The notes under the pieces were generated by a model, which was not told the DNA's origin, did not search any database, and saw only the letters and a list, made by a program, of their open reading frames with translations. Below are positions 37,301-51,200 of a stretch of 64,000 bases of DNA, piece after piece (within the stretch, counting starts at the first letter, position 1; every line of letters begins with the position of its first letter). Origin of the DNA: Amblyornis subalaris (lineage: Eukaryota > Chordata > Aves > Passeriformes > Ptilonorhynchidae); NCBI GenBank assembly GCA_018881555.1, contig JACAXG010000009.1, positions 11,989,326 through 12,053,325 on the forward strand, written 5' to 3'. A program made the position numbers and the translations under genes.

Positions 37301-40300
37301 TAATAAAGGAGCTTTGGTTAACAAGCATTTTTGACAGCCTAGGAGCTCAGGTTCTTGGCTGATGCAGTAGGTCAGTCATACAGAAAGGGTAAGTCTCAAC
37401 AGCATTTAACAGCCACTTGCATAACCTGCTCAAAATACCCAGAGCCTGACTTTTCTAAGTCAATGATTTTATTCAAATGAGTGAGTTCCAGCCATAGGTC
37501 TAATATACAGCTGTAGCTATGCATCCAAACCTGGCTTAAGGAATTCACATTACGCATTTTGTGTATGTGGAACAGGTAAATAGTGATCACCTATAAACAT
37601 TTTAGTCTAAATGTCCTGCCCAAAATCAGATAGGACCCCTTTGGCAGGGACACATGAATACTCTGTGCTACTGAAATAACAAAAGGTTCAAGTAACTTTT
37701 TTTTCTCTTTCAAAAATATCAATATTTGCATCTCTGTATCAAAATGGAATATTTTGTTTTGAGACTTTGACTCAGGACAGATTACATATTGACACAAATC
37801 ACAATCAGAGTTGTCCCAATGTATCCCTTCAGGTATTGAATAGTTCCTGAATTAACTGGCATATATTTGAAGCTAATCATGCAGATTTAAGCCTTCAGCA
37901 TCAAGCTTTCATGTCAAGTATGTTGTGGTGGGCTCAGATTAGGCAGAATTCTAGAAATGCTACCTTTGATTTAACATTTTAGCAAACCTTTTATGAAAGT
38001 CATCAGGACTTTTCCCGAATTAAAAGTGTAAAATTTTCCTCACTTTTTATGGTAGGTCAAAAAAACTAGTAATTTTCTCCTTGTCATCATAGAAGACAGT
38101 TCTAAAATACTCTCCCCACAGAAGCACACAGTCAGCTCTCAGGAAGAAAATGAAATTAAGGAAATTCAGAAAACACTGAAAAACAATATTTCCAGAAGTA
38201 AAACTTGCAGGTGACTTTAGGACAGAAAGAAGTAGGGCACTTAAAACTTATGAGAAGTCTCTGGATATGAGGACTGTATTTCCTGTGGAATTGCAAAAAT
38301 TAAAATGGCTTTGAGATATTAATGTCCCAGTATATGTATTCTAAGAGGCAGTAGGAAGATTTTCTTAAAGGGAAACCCTCTGTAGCACATCATCACCAAA
38401 CACAAAAGTGATCCAGAGACACTGTGAAACAGTATGTAAAATGAGACAGGAATTTTTCAGTGTGGTAGCTTTTATTGTGCTACGAAGTCAACTTCATGTG
38501 AGGGAGCTAGACTGGCCTGAAAATGCAGTGAAATCCTCATGTAAATTATTGCTATTAAAACTTTTTTTGCCAATATTAATGACATCAAAGTGACTTGAGA
38601 GATTTCATTTATTTCTTACTGAATATGACAATATCCTGATACTTTCTCCACATCAGATTTGTGTGTGCACTAACATCTGTTTAGGGATAATAGTTGTCAA
38701 ATCCAAAAACCCATTAAATAATGGGAAAAGGCAAAAGAGGAACGAGGCTGCATGAGAGGACACATAAGACCTAGGATAGTGTTAGTGATGTGTGCTTGTA
38801 GAGCTGAGTGGACAGAAGGACTGCCAGGATGGAGGTTCAGCTGTTCCAGGAACTGACAGCTACTCCATGCCTGAGGCTTTGAGGGAAGCTTCAAGAAATG
38901 TGATAATCAGGGAACGATAGAACTTTTAGACAAATGTCTTCCTTTGCTTCATCAGCTCATCATCTCTACAGAAAGAATGTGATTAGAAGACAGTTATCCT
39001 CTTTAATGCAAGAAAGTGTTTCCCCCCAGGCTGCTTTAGGAAAATGGTGCTTCTTTCCTCAAAGCGTGACACCCCAGACGGGATGTTGACACTATCTTCT
39101 ACAAAGCAGAGATGCATGAAAGAAAGGGTCACTAGTGAATGCCAGCCCAGCCGCCTTGCTTTGAGGCTGAACAAGGGCTGGAAGGTGTCAGCAGGACACC
39201 AGACACGTGGTTCTTCAAAGCTGGACAGCATGCTCCCAGCCACTGGCCTCCCTGGCCTGCCTTGAACCTTCATCCCATGTGCAATGCCACCCACCACAAG
39301 GCACTTTGTCCCACCCACCACTCAGTGTCAGATGGATGCAGGCAGAGAAGCGTTCCTGCAGCTTTTCTTTTCTTTGACCAGAAACGGAGGCTGTGGGCAA
39401 TGAGGGCATTTCAGAAATATGTCCTTTCTCTGCATTTTGACAGTTGTGAGAGGAAGAAGAACACCTCACAAGCAGATAGGGAGGACAAAATTCCTTATGA
39501 ATAGACGAGCAAAAGAGGTGGAATGTGAAACCTTGTGACCATTGAGGTCAGAGTCAAGTTTCCCAGGAAATCTCATGAGACCAGTCCTTCTGCAACAAGA
39601 TTGGAAGGCAGAGAGAGACAGCAGCTTGAAAATGTTCAAAAAGAAGCTGGCTTTTTGTTTTCTTAGTTGCACTGCAAATTAGATGTGGGAAATTTCAAGT
39701 ATTTCATGCCTTGGCAGAAGTTTGTTTTTCCCTATGGGAAAGAAAATTGAGAAGAATTTATTTGAAAACTTGTAAAATGGAGAGGATGTTTTGGGGTTTT
39801 GTAAGCCAAAGACCAAATGTCTTGAAGGATGAAAAGGGAATATTTTTTGATTTTGTTATTTTGTCAGCAGCAACTGTGTGTCTTACTAGGAAAGAAAAGC
39901 ATTCAACAGCTATTTTATGCACCTTCATTTCCTAGTAGAATATTTTCATCCATTTCCTTTCAGAGTCTTGCCACATTCTCCATTAAACTCTTGATTTTGC
40001 CATTTCCTCTTTTCATTATTTTGGTCTACACACGAGTTTGCAAAATAGACCTAGAGAACATTTTTTTTTTTTGAAGAGAAACTCTTGTCCAGCTTATAAA
40101 GAAAAGGTGGAAACAGTTTCTTTTTAAGTGTCAGAGAATCAAATGCTAAATGGTTGTGTCCCTCTCTCACTGCTGCTCTCCTGCCTGTAGCTGTGATTTT
40201 GTATTCACATTCAGTTTTCAGAGTAGACAAGATTTCTTGTTGCATTTTGCTATGGTATATCAATCTGTAGCTGTGATACCACTTAGCAGTTCCTATTTTT

Positions 40301-42180
40301 AAAACAATCCCTTCATTTTTAATACAATAAATGGCTACTTGTAAACACCCAGTGCAATTGTACTGTTTCTTAGCTTTGTTAGATAACATCTTGAAAAAAC
40401 CTTTAGCTGTTAATCTATAAAGAAGACCTAATTTCTACCTTAATTCCAGACACAAGAGAATAAAGAGAAGACTATATACCTGTTTACAGATATATGGGAC
40501 ACACTTGAAGATGGTAACCATTGCAGAGATTGATTCCGCAGCCTCAGCAACTTTGATAGGAAATAGGAGGTTTAAAATCACCAGCTGCAGCATTTTCAGA
40601 ATCTAAAAAATAGTGAAAGTGAAAAACATCTTTCAGTCTGGAGCTACAGAGAACAACATCTGTTACATTATGACTTATGAATAAGAGAAGAAAGAACAAA
40701 CAAAGACGTTCATATATTTAGGAAGGCTTTATTTTTGATCAGAGGAACTATTTCTCATATGAAACAAAGGAAAGTTACTATATCATGTCCAAGAAATTTA
40801 TTTGTGGTAACTTGCCTGGTTATTTTCATAATAGAATAGTCAGTATTTATTTTCATTAAACAAAAGAGGATATGTTCTTTGGAGAACCTAGTATTAGATA
40901 TAGTTAGTGTACAGAATCACAGACTGGTTTTGGATGCTTAAGTGGCAGCAGAATTTGAATTAATGCCCTGGGAGAGCCAGAGGATAGTGCTCCAGTGGTT
41001 TCCAAAAGCTCCATCAGCAGGAGTCTTGATCTTTTGCTTATATTTTTCTTTTCTGTGAGGTGCCAGATGCCTGTCGTGCTGCATAAACAAACAAAACATC
41101 TTCACTGATCAGGACAGCGAGAAGTAAAACTGCATGTGGATAACACTGAAATGCTAGAATGAGTTTTTTTCTGCAGTGCTAGCGTTAGCCTATCTAAGGA
41201 GTGGTTGGAAGCAAAGCAATGAGAGGCAAAAACTCCTATTGAAAAGTCCTACTCTATGTAAGGAATTTGCATCTTCGTTCTTGATAGCAATTCAAACTTT
41301 TTGTACAAAATTATGCTGATGATGGATTTGTCAAGAGATCTGTTGAAGACACTGGCAATTTCCTGGATAACTCTCCAGGGCAGCTCTGGAAATCATACTT
41401 GTGTAGTTATGGGATTGTGAGAGAAATATAATTTAAAAATATAATTTAAAATATGAGATTATTCTATACAGGAAAAAGACAATCTCATTCAGTGAGTCCA
41501 GATCTCTACTACATCTTGCTTTTCCTTTTCCTATGATTCTGACTTTTCCATTCAAACTACATTGTTGATTGCCACCATTACTTTTAGTATTTGCTTAATT
41601 TGTTTGCTGGAATCTGAGAAGGGGGATCAGTGGGTGGCTTATTTCCCCACTGAAATGTTTCTATCAGCTTGTCTAGAGTTCAGTGGGTCTAGGGAAGGTT
41701 GATCATCACACCTTTGCACTCCTTGGTAGTGGTTCCTTGAAAGCCTCACAGGAGATAGAAATGGTTTTAAGGTATTTCTCACAAGAATATTAACACATCA
41801 CTGTGACTATGGTCACAGCTAAGGCGCTCCAAAGATAGTTCACTCCTCTGATCAGCATGTGGTCCATGCTGGCTTTTCAGGACAATCCTTCGATGCCTGT
41901 AATTAATAACTCCCTTTCCCATGAAAAGGTTGGAGCAACATTCCCCCACCAACACTGGAGAGAGAATAGGTGAAAATTCCTGCTACACACCACCTTCTCC
42001 TTTCAGCAACTTCTTGTTTTCATGCAAAGCCGTTAACTGAAATCCAGCTATCCACTCTGGAGCTTGTTGGATTTCTTTGCCAGGGGACGCTCTTGTTTTG
42101 CATAATGGGATCAGCTGGTCATGGCAGGTTATGTGATGCTGGCAGCTGCCTCTATTCAAACAGCTTTAGTGGCTCCTAGT
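31331..42180. other. Non-coding interval, no gene recognised
   Basis: Almost 11 kb of mostly AT-rich DNA with short unrecognised open frames on both strands. Local features are the 36-base tandem duplication at 33755-33826 and a T-rich tract at about 40062-40072. The part from 39000 to 39480 has higher G+C and overlapping frames on both strands but no domain; it may be an undefined old repeat. N bases lie at 34382 and 36290. Confidence 0.4.
33755..33826 (+). repeat. Perfect tandem duplication of a 36-base unit
   Basis: Positions 33755-33790 and 33791-33826 are identical; each starts 'ttctctattttacttg' and ends 'gcaatcctgt'. Perfect identity suggests a recent event, a polymorphic locus, or an assembly artefact. 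Confidence 0.95.
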
Positions 42181-42183
42181 CCC

Positions 42184-42300
42184 TGCCAATTGCAAGGCTG
42201 AGACACAGAGTCTTTCGGGAGCTCAGTCTTTATTAAGCAACGTGTAGAAACCCAGTTGTTTTAAAAATTTGAAGCAAATTAGAAGGGTGATTGGCTACTT
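42184..42300 (-). mobile_element. Possible fragment of a retroviral LTR, antisense
   Basis: On the minus strand, a CCAAT box (complement of 'attgg' near 42281) is followed by AATAAA (complement of tttatt at 42229-42234). Then come 'gactgagctcccgaaagact' and a segment ending in CA near 42184. That order fits the U3-R-U5 part of an LTR. No 5' end, target duplication or internal region is recognisable, and I cannot name a family. Chance similarity is possible. Confidence 0.3.
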
Positions 42301-43926
42301 CATGGCTAGCTCTACCAGCAATTGTGTTAATTCAGAGAAAAATCAGTGAACAAAAGGGAATAATGTGAGGTCTACTTTTAATACGTTTTAAATGGTTAAG
42401 AATTTCTTCCCAAATATGTTTTCACCATTGGAATAGCACACAAAGAGGTGTCACAAACATTTACTACTTCCCAGCCTGGTGTTAATTATGTAAGTTGCAT
42501 ACATTGTTTCTGCTCTCTGGTTAAATGATTTAGGTAACCATCCAATAAAAATTACAACAATCAAACAGAAATGTGGGNTTTTTTTGTTTGTTTTTTGAAT
42601 AACTCAGAATTCAAAGGTGAAAATCAATGTTTTGAACATCAGTGGAAGTGAAGCTTGACTGCATGAATATTTACTGACAGCAAAGATGTCAGATTGGCAA
42701 ATCACATGAATCAAATTTGGGGTTGCTTGTTACTGTTGTTAATAATAAGTGGTTGTGGGACTGTATTGCTTAATATTCTTTCAATGTTCAAAATGTAGCA
42801 AAAGCATACAACTAAGAGAGAGTCTGAACTTCAAAGTTGTTACACTGTAAGCATAAAACACAGGGGGTTTACTGACTTTGGAACAAATGTTTGCAAAATT
42901 TCCCTGCTTTTCTCCCTGTCTCTTTTGTCTCTCTCTCTCACAAAAATACACTCTTTTCCCAATTATAGGAGCTACTATGAAAAAATGATTTAAAGTTACC
43001 ACTTTATATTCCCCAAGATAGGCCTGACTAAACCTTTTAGTTTCTCTAACTTCTACAAGTGCTTTGTCTTAGAGAGGAGAGGAATCAAATTACACTGATC
43101 ACATTTCTGTAATGTCAAAAGATTTAGTTATATTTCTAAGGCACTTTTATAATTTCTTCGGCAGCGGGATCTGCCACAAAAAAGTCCTCTCTCTTAGAGC
43201 CAGCACGGAAATCTACCAGTGCCTTGCCTACTTTATATAAGTAAGAGGGTTGGATAAATATCCCTACAACTTTTCTAGGTGCATTAGCAAACTTAGTGTT
43301 TAACTCTTTAGACACTGTTTAAAAAAATTTGAGCCAGATTAGTTATTCAAAATTGAAACTCCGGCCACTGAACTTTCTGTCAAGATGCTTATTGAAAGCT
43401 AATATTTTAAGTAAATTTTCATAAACTCATGAATTCATAAGTAAAAAAGCCTCCCCACAACTGGATTTAAAAAAAAAAGGTGAGCTTTCAAAGTAGAAAT
43501 ACTAGTCTAAAAGTTATAATATGTAATCAGGGCATAAAAACATGCCAAGAAAACTATATGCTCAATCCAAGGGATTAGAACATGACATTTCAAACAATGA
43601 GTCCATTCTAGGGATTAAGCATAAAATGCAGACAGGAATTTATTTTTGAGTAAGCAGTCAATATAATGTTTGAAATAATGCATACATTCAAGAAATCCAT
43701 AGTCAAATAATAACAGGGTAAAAAAATTCATGTATCTTCTCCACTTGCAAGAATTGTTTGTCACTCAGAGGCAGGATCAGCCACAGAATTACCAGCAAAG
43801 TGAAAGAAAGCTTCAGCAGCCTTCACTAGCAGTGGCTAGCAAAATGCACACTGACATTACCTGATGTGGTTGCAGTACCCTCCATTTAGGCCAGGGTTGC
43901 TTACATCCATTCAAGGATCCGTTCAA

Positions 43927-43959
43927 ATTTTATTTATTTATTTATTTATTTATTTAATT
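43927..43959 (+). repeat. (TTTA)n microsatellite
   Basis: About eight consecutive TTTA units. It may be variable between individuals. Confidence 0.95.
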
Positions 43960-45181
43960 TTTACTAGGTAGCTGAAGACCCTCATAGCAGAGGCACACAC
44001 TAACTGCAATGGTAGAAAAGCGTGAAGTTCATAACCCCTAGCAAGATTACAGTAATGCACCGTCTGAAATGAGAGTGAGGAGAGACAGATGATCCAGAGC
44101 CTGGTCAAAAGTCAAGGGAAATCAATGGCAGATCATCTGCAGGCTTCAGTGGGGTGGGATTGAAGTGGGGCCATCTAATCTCAAGTCCGATCCTCACTTT
44201 GTCTGTAAATTTGGACAAGTTATTTCTACTTTATAGCCTTCATTTCTTTCTGAAATCGTTGTGAGGCTACGGCTGGTGTTTCAGAAAAGTGCCAAAACCT
44301 TAAATGAAAATACAAACAATTACAGAAATATGAACCAATGTCAACAAAACAAAAATATGGGCTTTTTATCTTAATTGAAAGCAAGTAGCAGCAAGATGAT
44401 GATACATATAAAGTGTACTATAAGTGCACTTAAACTTCTGACTTACAAATTCAATTAGAGAGATATTGCAGGAGTATAGATGAATTATATAAGACTACCG
44501 AAGAAAAGCAATAAAACATCCAAACCACCCAAATGTCTGTCTTATGAAAACTTTCTCCTACATACGCAGAAAACCCACAGGTACTGAATATATTGGCAAA
44601 ACAAAGGGAGAAGTGTATTTCAAAGCAAGCCTGTGCTTGCAAAAATAAAACCATTCAGGGAATCTCGATGAATAATAATATGACTACTTATCACTTACAT
44701 AATGAAGGAAACATTTTTGCCAAGGGCTCAGTACTAGTGTAATTTAGCAAAATTGTGGGTGAAGAAAAAGGAGTATTGTCAACATGCATATAAAAAAGTT
44801 ATTTGATTCCATATTAGGATATTAAAAATTTCCCTTTCTGAGTCTGAATCACCCATATTTCGAGAGAGTGTTCTACTAACAGCTAATTAATCCTTCTGGT
44901 TGTTCAAATATGTANATATACATAACTGCACCTTTTTGCATAATTTTAGCCTTACCATTTTTGCAAATTAGAAATCATTTACTCAGACAGTTTAAGCCAA
45001 AAGGACATTTTAATTGAATTGGCATGATTCTTAGAATTGTATTTTACAATTATATTTCATAGTCGTTCTGATCATGGGCAAAGCATTGCTCTGCACTTAG
45101 AGAAAGTTCTGTGTTATCCAGAACTGACATTATATCCTGAAATTACAGTCATCTATAAATTTTACCATTTTCTCTTTTCAG

Positions 45182-45294
45182 GCATGTTTTTAGGTGCCCT
45201 CACAAAGGATTTTAGGTACTACATCCAAAATATTCTCGGGCCAATAAGTTTTTTCACAAGTGTACTTTTGCCAAGTATTTTCATGCAAGCAAAG
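45182..45294 (+). other. Weak exon-like segment
   Basis: A strong pyrimidine-rich acceptor context ('ttttctcttttcag' ending at 45181) precedes 113 bases open in one frame. A modest donor 'aaag|gtacat' follows at 45295. The frame belongs to a 126-codon AT-rich open frame (45037-45417) with no recognisable domain. Such arrangements arise by chance in AT-rich DNA. Confidence 0.12.
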
Positions 45295-48200
45295 GTACAT
45301 GTCCTTTTGTCCACTAACTGCAGTATTGTAAAAATTCAAAGCTATTTTTATACAGATCAATTGTCCCTATATATTAATAATAGATATTTTAAAAATCAAT
45401 TCAAAAAGTTAACTTAAAAATATAGTTTTAATATACATAATTAGGTATAATGTGACAGAGGTCTATAGAGCTACACTGATGTGAGCTAAAGGCACTGTGG
45501 TACTTTCCTAACACTCTCTGACAGTTATATAATGAACAGCATGAATGACAATAACATTTAATTTTTAAACAGGGTCAAATTCTCTCTATATTAATGAAAT
45601 CCTGAAAAATGTGACTGATGTATTTCAATTTCGCATGAACGTATCCATGATAACGTTGTATAACCCAAAAGGATTCCGTCTGACAGCTGTTGAAAAGCAC
45701 ATGTAAAAGATGAGATGTGGGAGCAGTCAAGTCCATTATAACCTATATTGATGCCCCCCTTTGGCAATTTTACTATAGAAATCAAGAATTAGTGTGCCTG
45801 AAAATAATTACCTTCTCTTCACTAGAGATAGTCCTTCTGTACTGGGATAATACTATGTGGACAATGGCTGTGGGACTGCTTTTGTCATGCTCCTCATGCA
45901 ATCTCTATTTGACTGACAAACAAAGAATTTCAAGAGCAAAAGTTCAGGTTTTTACAAGTGCTAGTGGTAAACCCACAAGGTAAAATCCTCTTCTCATAAG
46001 TGTCAAGATCCTCTGTTCTCCCTCAGGTATGAGCCATCTCAGAAGGTGGGTAGCAGAGAATAATGACTACGAAAGCACTGATGTAGCTTTGAGATGAGAC
46101 TTTTGCTGTGAGAACACTCAGTTCATTTAAACAGAAAAGGACTCATTATCCTGCCTTCTGTGACAAAACTTTAGAGGCTAATTTTGTTTCAGGCTTTTGT
46201 CTGCCTGTGGAAAACTAACCATTCTAATTCCTGTTTGCTCTCATTTGCCTGAACAGGGTAATTTCAGGATCTCTGTTTCCTGATTTCAACAACAATTAGA
46301 CCTTTGGGCATTGCTGAAGCAGTTTGGATTTTTACAGCTAAACCTTCATACTTCAAGGAGTGGGGAAGCCTACAAAAATAAAAACTATCCAGCATCTTCC
46401 CCCACTGAGGGATAGCTTAACTCACTGCTGTTGCAACACTCCCTGCCCTGATGCACATGTTCTAGATCTTGTTTTTCTCATTCTGAAAGGACAGGGTGTG
46501 AGAGGGAGCTTTTAAGGAAAGTGTAGGACCCAAAAGCCCAGTATAGGTCTGGAAGTTGCCTGCAGGCACATGAAACCCAGGCTCTTTGCCTCACCTGTGC
46601 TCCATAAACCTCCAATACTCTATAGCAAAATTCAGTAGAAAGAGCAGAAGGCTCAGAAGCTACTGCTTGCCCCAGGATGGGAGCAGGCACATCAGCATTG
46701 CCTTGCACTTGTCCAAGTCCACAGAGTTTGCCAGTCAAGAATATCTCAATGGTTCTGAAAGAGGTCTGTCCTCAGAGGTACCAAGGGAAGTAAAAAATAA
46801 AATATGTCATGTTTTATCTCTGTGCCAATTTGTCTCTCCCTGACTTCAGATTGACACACTCACCTGATCTTTTCAAGCTCTCAAATTTTTTGGTAATCTC
46901 CTCTGGCTCCCAATAGACACAACGACTGTGTGTCTTAGGAGGCACACTCTGGACTGCTCAACCAAAGATGGAGAACAGAGCTCTCACTGGGGAGAGGTGC
47001 AGGCATTGCAGCCGATGTCATATTCTTGCTGGGGTGTGGGAAAGAGATCAGGTACAAGTTATGCTATCTTAGACTCTTTCTGGCCTCAAGTCCTATTCAT
47101 TTGGATCATTTTTGGAAGTGCTTAGCACCTGTCCCTGTGCTCTGTGTTTTAAACGTGCTTTCAGTTGAGCACTGAAATAAGCATGTAGATTTCAAAAAAG
47201 CTCAAACTCTTGGACTGAATTCTTCCAGAATTCTGGCTGCATTTGTAGGTGATGAATTTTTGCAGATCTTGCTCTAAGAGCCTTTGAAAAATTACTCTGA
47301 CTCTTGCAGTAGAATTACAACTGAGATTCATTTTTGCACATATAAGAAAGAGTACAGGCAGGTGCTGTCTGAAATCTTTCTTTTCTCATCGTGTCGATGC
47401 CTTGACTCAAAAGTAATATGAAACTTGGTCTATCTATGGCTTATTTCATCCAATAAAGCAAACTACATCCAAGATGGTCTGCTCACATAGGATCTGAGCT
47501 GTTAGCTCAAAGCCTCTTGGGAACTTAAGTGCCATTTTTATTCTGTTCTGTAAACTCATGCATGACAAAGCTCCTGGAGGAGTAACTTGTTGGCTACCCA
47601 TGAATTGTCATTTTGGTCTTGTCCGGGTCAATAAAAAACTTCTGAGAGATCTGGTAATGTGCTGCAAAACCTTTTAGTTGAAGATAGTAATTCTAGAGTG
47701 TCCCCTCTGGGTACTCTTCTGTTCTTTGAAAGAAGGGAATCATTCACACAGGAAGATATTAACAAAAATGAGAGACCAATAAATGCACCTGTCAGTGTTC
47801 AGCAACAGCTAAAATTAATTCACAAATCCAAACAATCTGTAGAAAACTGAACACAATTACATAAGAAATTAAGTTATGCAGTTGACATGACCTTTAATCA
47901 ATCATTCCAGCTGTTAATGTTAATTTTGTGATCTGAAAATCATAGTTCTATTTGCATTTTAATGGCTGTTAAATGAGAGTCATCAGGAAGAAATAGTGAC
48001 AGCTTGGCCTTTTGATACTAAGTTCTTCCTTCCTAATGTGATTTGGAAGATTTGGAATTCCTGTTCAGAAGGGGTTTTGTTTCAAAACACAGCAGGCACA
48101 GGGAGCCAATTTTGCAGAAGGAAAACCGGCAATTCAAAGCTAAATCCCTCTTTAATCCATCTGTATCTATGAAAAGATCATAAAAAAACAGGTGAAAAAG

Positions 48201-51200
48201 CTGTAATGGCAATTCACTACCCTCAGACTAACAAAACCTCTATCATCTTTTAAAGCCTTTTTCACAGATATATGCTGGTTTAATATTTTTCCCATTAGTG
48301 GGGATATTTGTACTTAATGAACAGAAATTTTTGTCAAGTGGTCAATGAAATAAAACTGAGCAAATACAATAAAACTACTAAATAACCCTGAATTTTAGGA
48401 TTAGTTCAATTAGTTTATTCTGCATTTACCTGACCAAAGTGTTGCATACAGGACTGTCTTAAAACATAAATACCAGTCACTGGCTTATTTTGCAGGTAAT
48501 GACGTTATATGGTATTGCATTAATCAAAACTCTATTTAAATCAGATTCCCACTCTGGAATAACTGTGAACTTGTTGGTTGCTTTAATTATTAATAAGATC
48601 TAAATGTCTGCCAGCCTCTTGTGCTAGTATTTTCCATTTTATCATTAATATATTTTCTTATTACTAGGAAGACCTTCAGTGTTACATGACAATTTATTTG
48701 TATGCGAAGTGCACAGTTCTGATTAAAATGTGATGTTCTTCTTAAATCTTCATCTAAATATCCTAGGAGACAGTCCCCAGGTGAATCTTCCTTGGTTAAA
48801 AAAGGAGGTCTTGGAACTACATGTTCAGAAAGGGAAGCAGTGAGCTGCAGACAGATTTCAGGAACTGGAAAGCAAAGTCAGTATTAACAATGGAAGAAGA
48901 AAATGATTTAGCTCTATCCAAAGTCCTTTCTATTTAAAGCCGGTAAATTGCAAGAGGAAGAGAGTTTCAGCAGATGTTTCCAGGCTCAGTTTCATAAAGG
49001 ATTGAGTAGCAATAGGGAAGAGGAACATTGATAAATGCCCTGCCTTTTATCACACAAGTAGGACTTCTGTCCATAAAGGCAGTCTAATTTGCATGCATTG
49101 AACAGCACACCCTCTTCTTTCCCCAAGCAGAGAACCTATGCATTTTCTGCTTCTACATTACTTCTACAAATAAAACTTGTATAGGTGGTACNCATGCTAA
49201 TGGGGTTGATCTCTGAAGTCAGAGCACCGACTGATGCAGGAAATTGTCGCAGGACAGAAGGACTCCCATCTTTATTGTGCCAAGCCCTGCCCTTATGCAG
49301 CCATACTGTTCTTACGCAGCATTATTGTTGCCTTCAGACCTCCCGTTTTAAAAGCTAACCAGGAAAGCAGGCGACTCATTGCTTTGGTTGAAATGCAAAT
49401 CGAAAGTAACAGTTTCAGGATGCCAATATTCCAGTTCTGCTGGACTTCAGAAGTTTGCTTCCTTAGAAATTTCATGATTTTTCCCTCTGGCCAGTAATGT
49501 TCCAGTCTGTAGTATGGCTTTGTACAATGTCAGTGCAGTCATGTGTGTGAGTGCGTGCAAGTGCGAATGTGTGTACATGTAAGTAATCAGCAGTGTGCTG
49601 TGCAGAAATGGGGCTAGAGACCTCTAGTCCGAAATTCGGCTCCACAGAATTCCGTGAGAACTTTGCCACCACTTTTGCCAGAACTAGGCTGTCATCCTGC
49701 AGTCTGAAGTCCTTTAGTTCTTTAGACTAAGAATGAGTGAAGTGCAGGGCTCTGAGGGCTTCTCCACACTGGACAGAGTTAAGAACATTTGGTGTGAAAT
49801 GTCTCTTGTCATATTTAAGTAGGAATTGAGAAATCTCCAACGCTTTGGAGCTTGATTTGGGCAGAAGGTTCAGGTGGTCTATGGCTAATTCTATTTCTCT
49901 TCTCTGGACCTCTTCAGCTGAGTCATCAGATCACAGATCTCCTGAGCACAAGCTCTTTTATAGCATTTCTAGTAATTTCAATTCTTATCAGGTTAGAAAT
50001 AAGAACCCTTTTTTTTCCCCTCCCCAGGCACCTTAGTGTTTCTGTGCACATCAAGTAAATGGATATTAACCATTCTTCAAGAAGAATGGCATGTGAAAAG
50101 GATTCACCTAGATTCTTTGCTAAAGAATCAGGCTTCTTTCTTTACCCAGCCATACACATCTGTCCTGAATTTTCATTGCTGGATTAAAGGCATTAAAGAA
50201 ATCCCAGCAGAGTGATATCTTATTATTTTCCACCTGTTGATAATCTTTGGCATTTAAAATGTCACTATTTTATTTTTGAGACAGAGCTTTCTCAGGAAAC
50301 CCTCTGTGTGGTGTTTATCATGCAATACATATCATGTTCCTCAACAAACCTCAGGAGTCAAGCCAGCAGATTAGCTCCAGGAGAACAGACAAATCTCAAC
50401 GGTATCTTTATAGCTATATTGCAGGTCAGAAGCTCAATGCAAATGGGACCCATTTTGTTGCTCAGAAATTGCTGAATCGCAGGAAATGTCTGCATTAATA
50501 TCCTAAACAAATATATTCCTCCTCTTATTCTTGATCATACCTTATTTGTATTGCCTTTTTAAAATATAGATAATTTATCATTAAACTGAAATGGTTTCAA
50601 CAAATCAGACCCTGGGGTACTGTAGGGTTGGTTTTGGTTTGCTTTTTTTCTTCCCCAGGTAGTCAGGGCTTTAATTCACTTTTTTTCTTTGATTTCACAA
50701 TTTTTTTTCTGAACCCATCAGAATTGCTACCTGCCCCTTTCACACAGATTAAAGTTTTGGAAAAAAATACTTTTCAAAATATTTTTATCCTGATTTAAAA
50801 TATTTATAACACTTGACAATCAGATTTTTTTGTGATGATGTAGCCTGAGGACTAACACATGATGCTGGCTGAAAAATCTTTGTGCTAAAGTAAGCCAAAT
50901 TTTTATTTCCTTTCTGAAAGCTTACCAGAAGCAAGGATAGATGGTGCACTGTTTGGGTGTCATGTGCCTTCCTCCTCTTCGTGAATATGCTCTTTTTTTC
51001 TTCAGAAAACTCTAGCCAACCTTGTTCCATCTGATCACAGGTGTTTTTTAGAAGTCTTACATCATTAAAATGCACTGATAGGAGTTGTGAAAAGGAGTGT
51101 AATTTCCGTCCCATTCCCCAGACTGTTGGCAGTTATGCTAAAATACACATAAAGGCCATCTGGCCCATGGAAGATAGTTTTCATACAAATAGGTTTATGC

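Noticed and set aside
40910..40990. 'cagaatcacagactgg' resembling an antisense CR1 3' end
   Set aside because: The match is too short and the following sequence does not follow the CR1 consensus.
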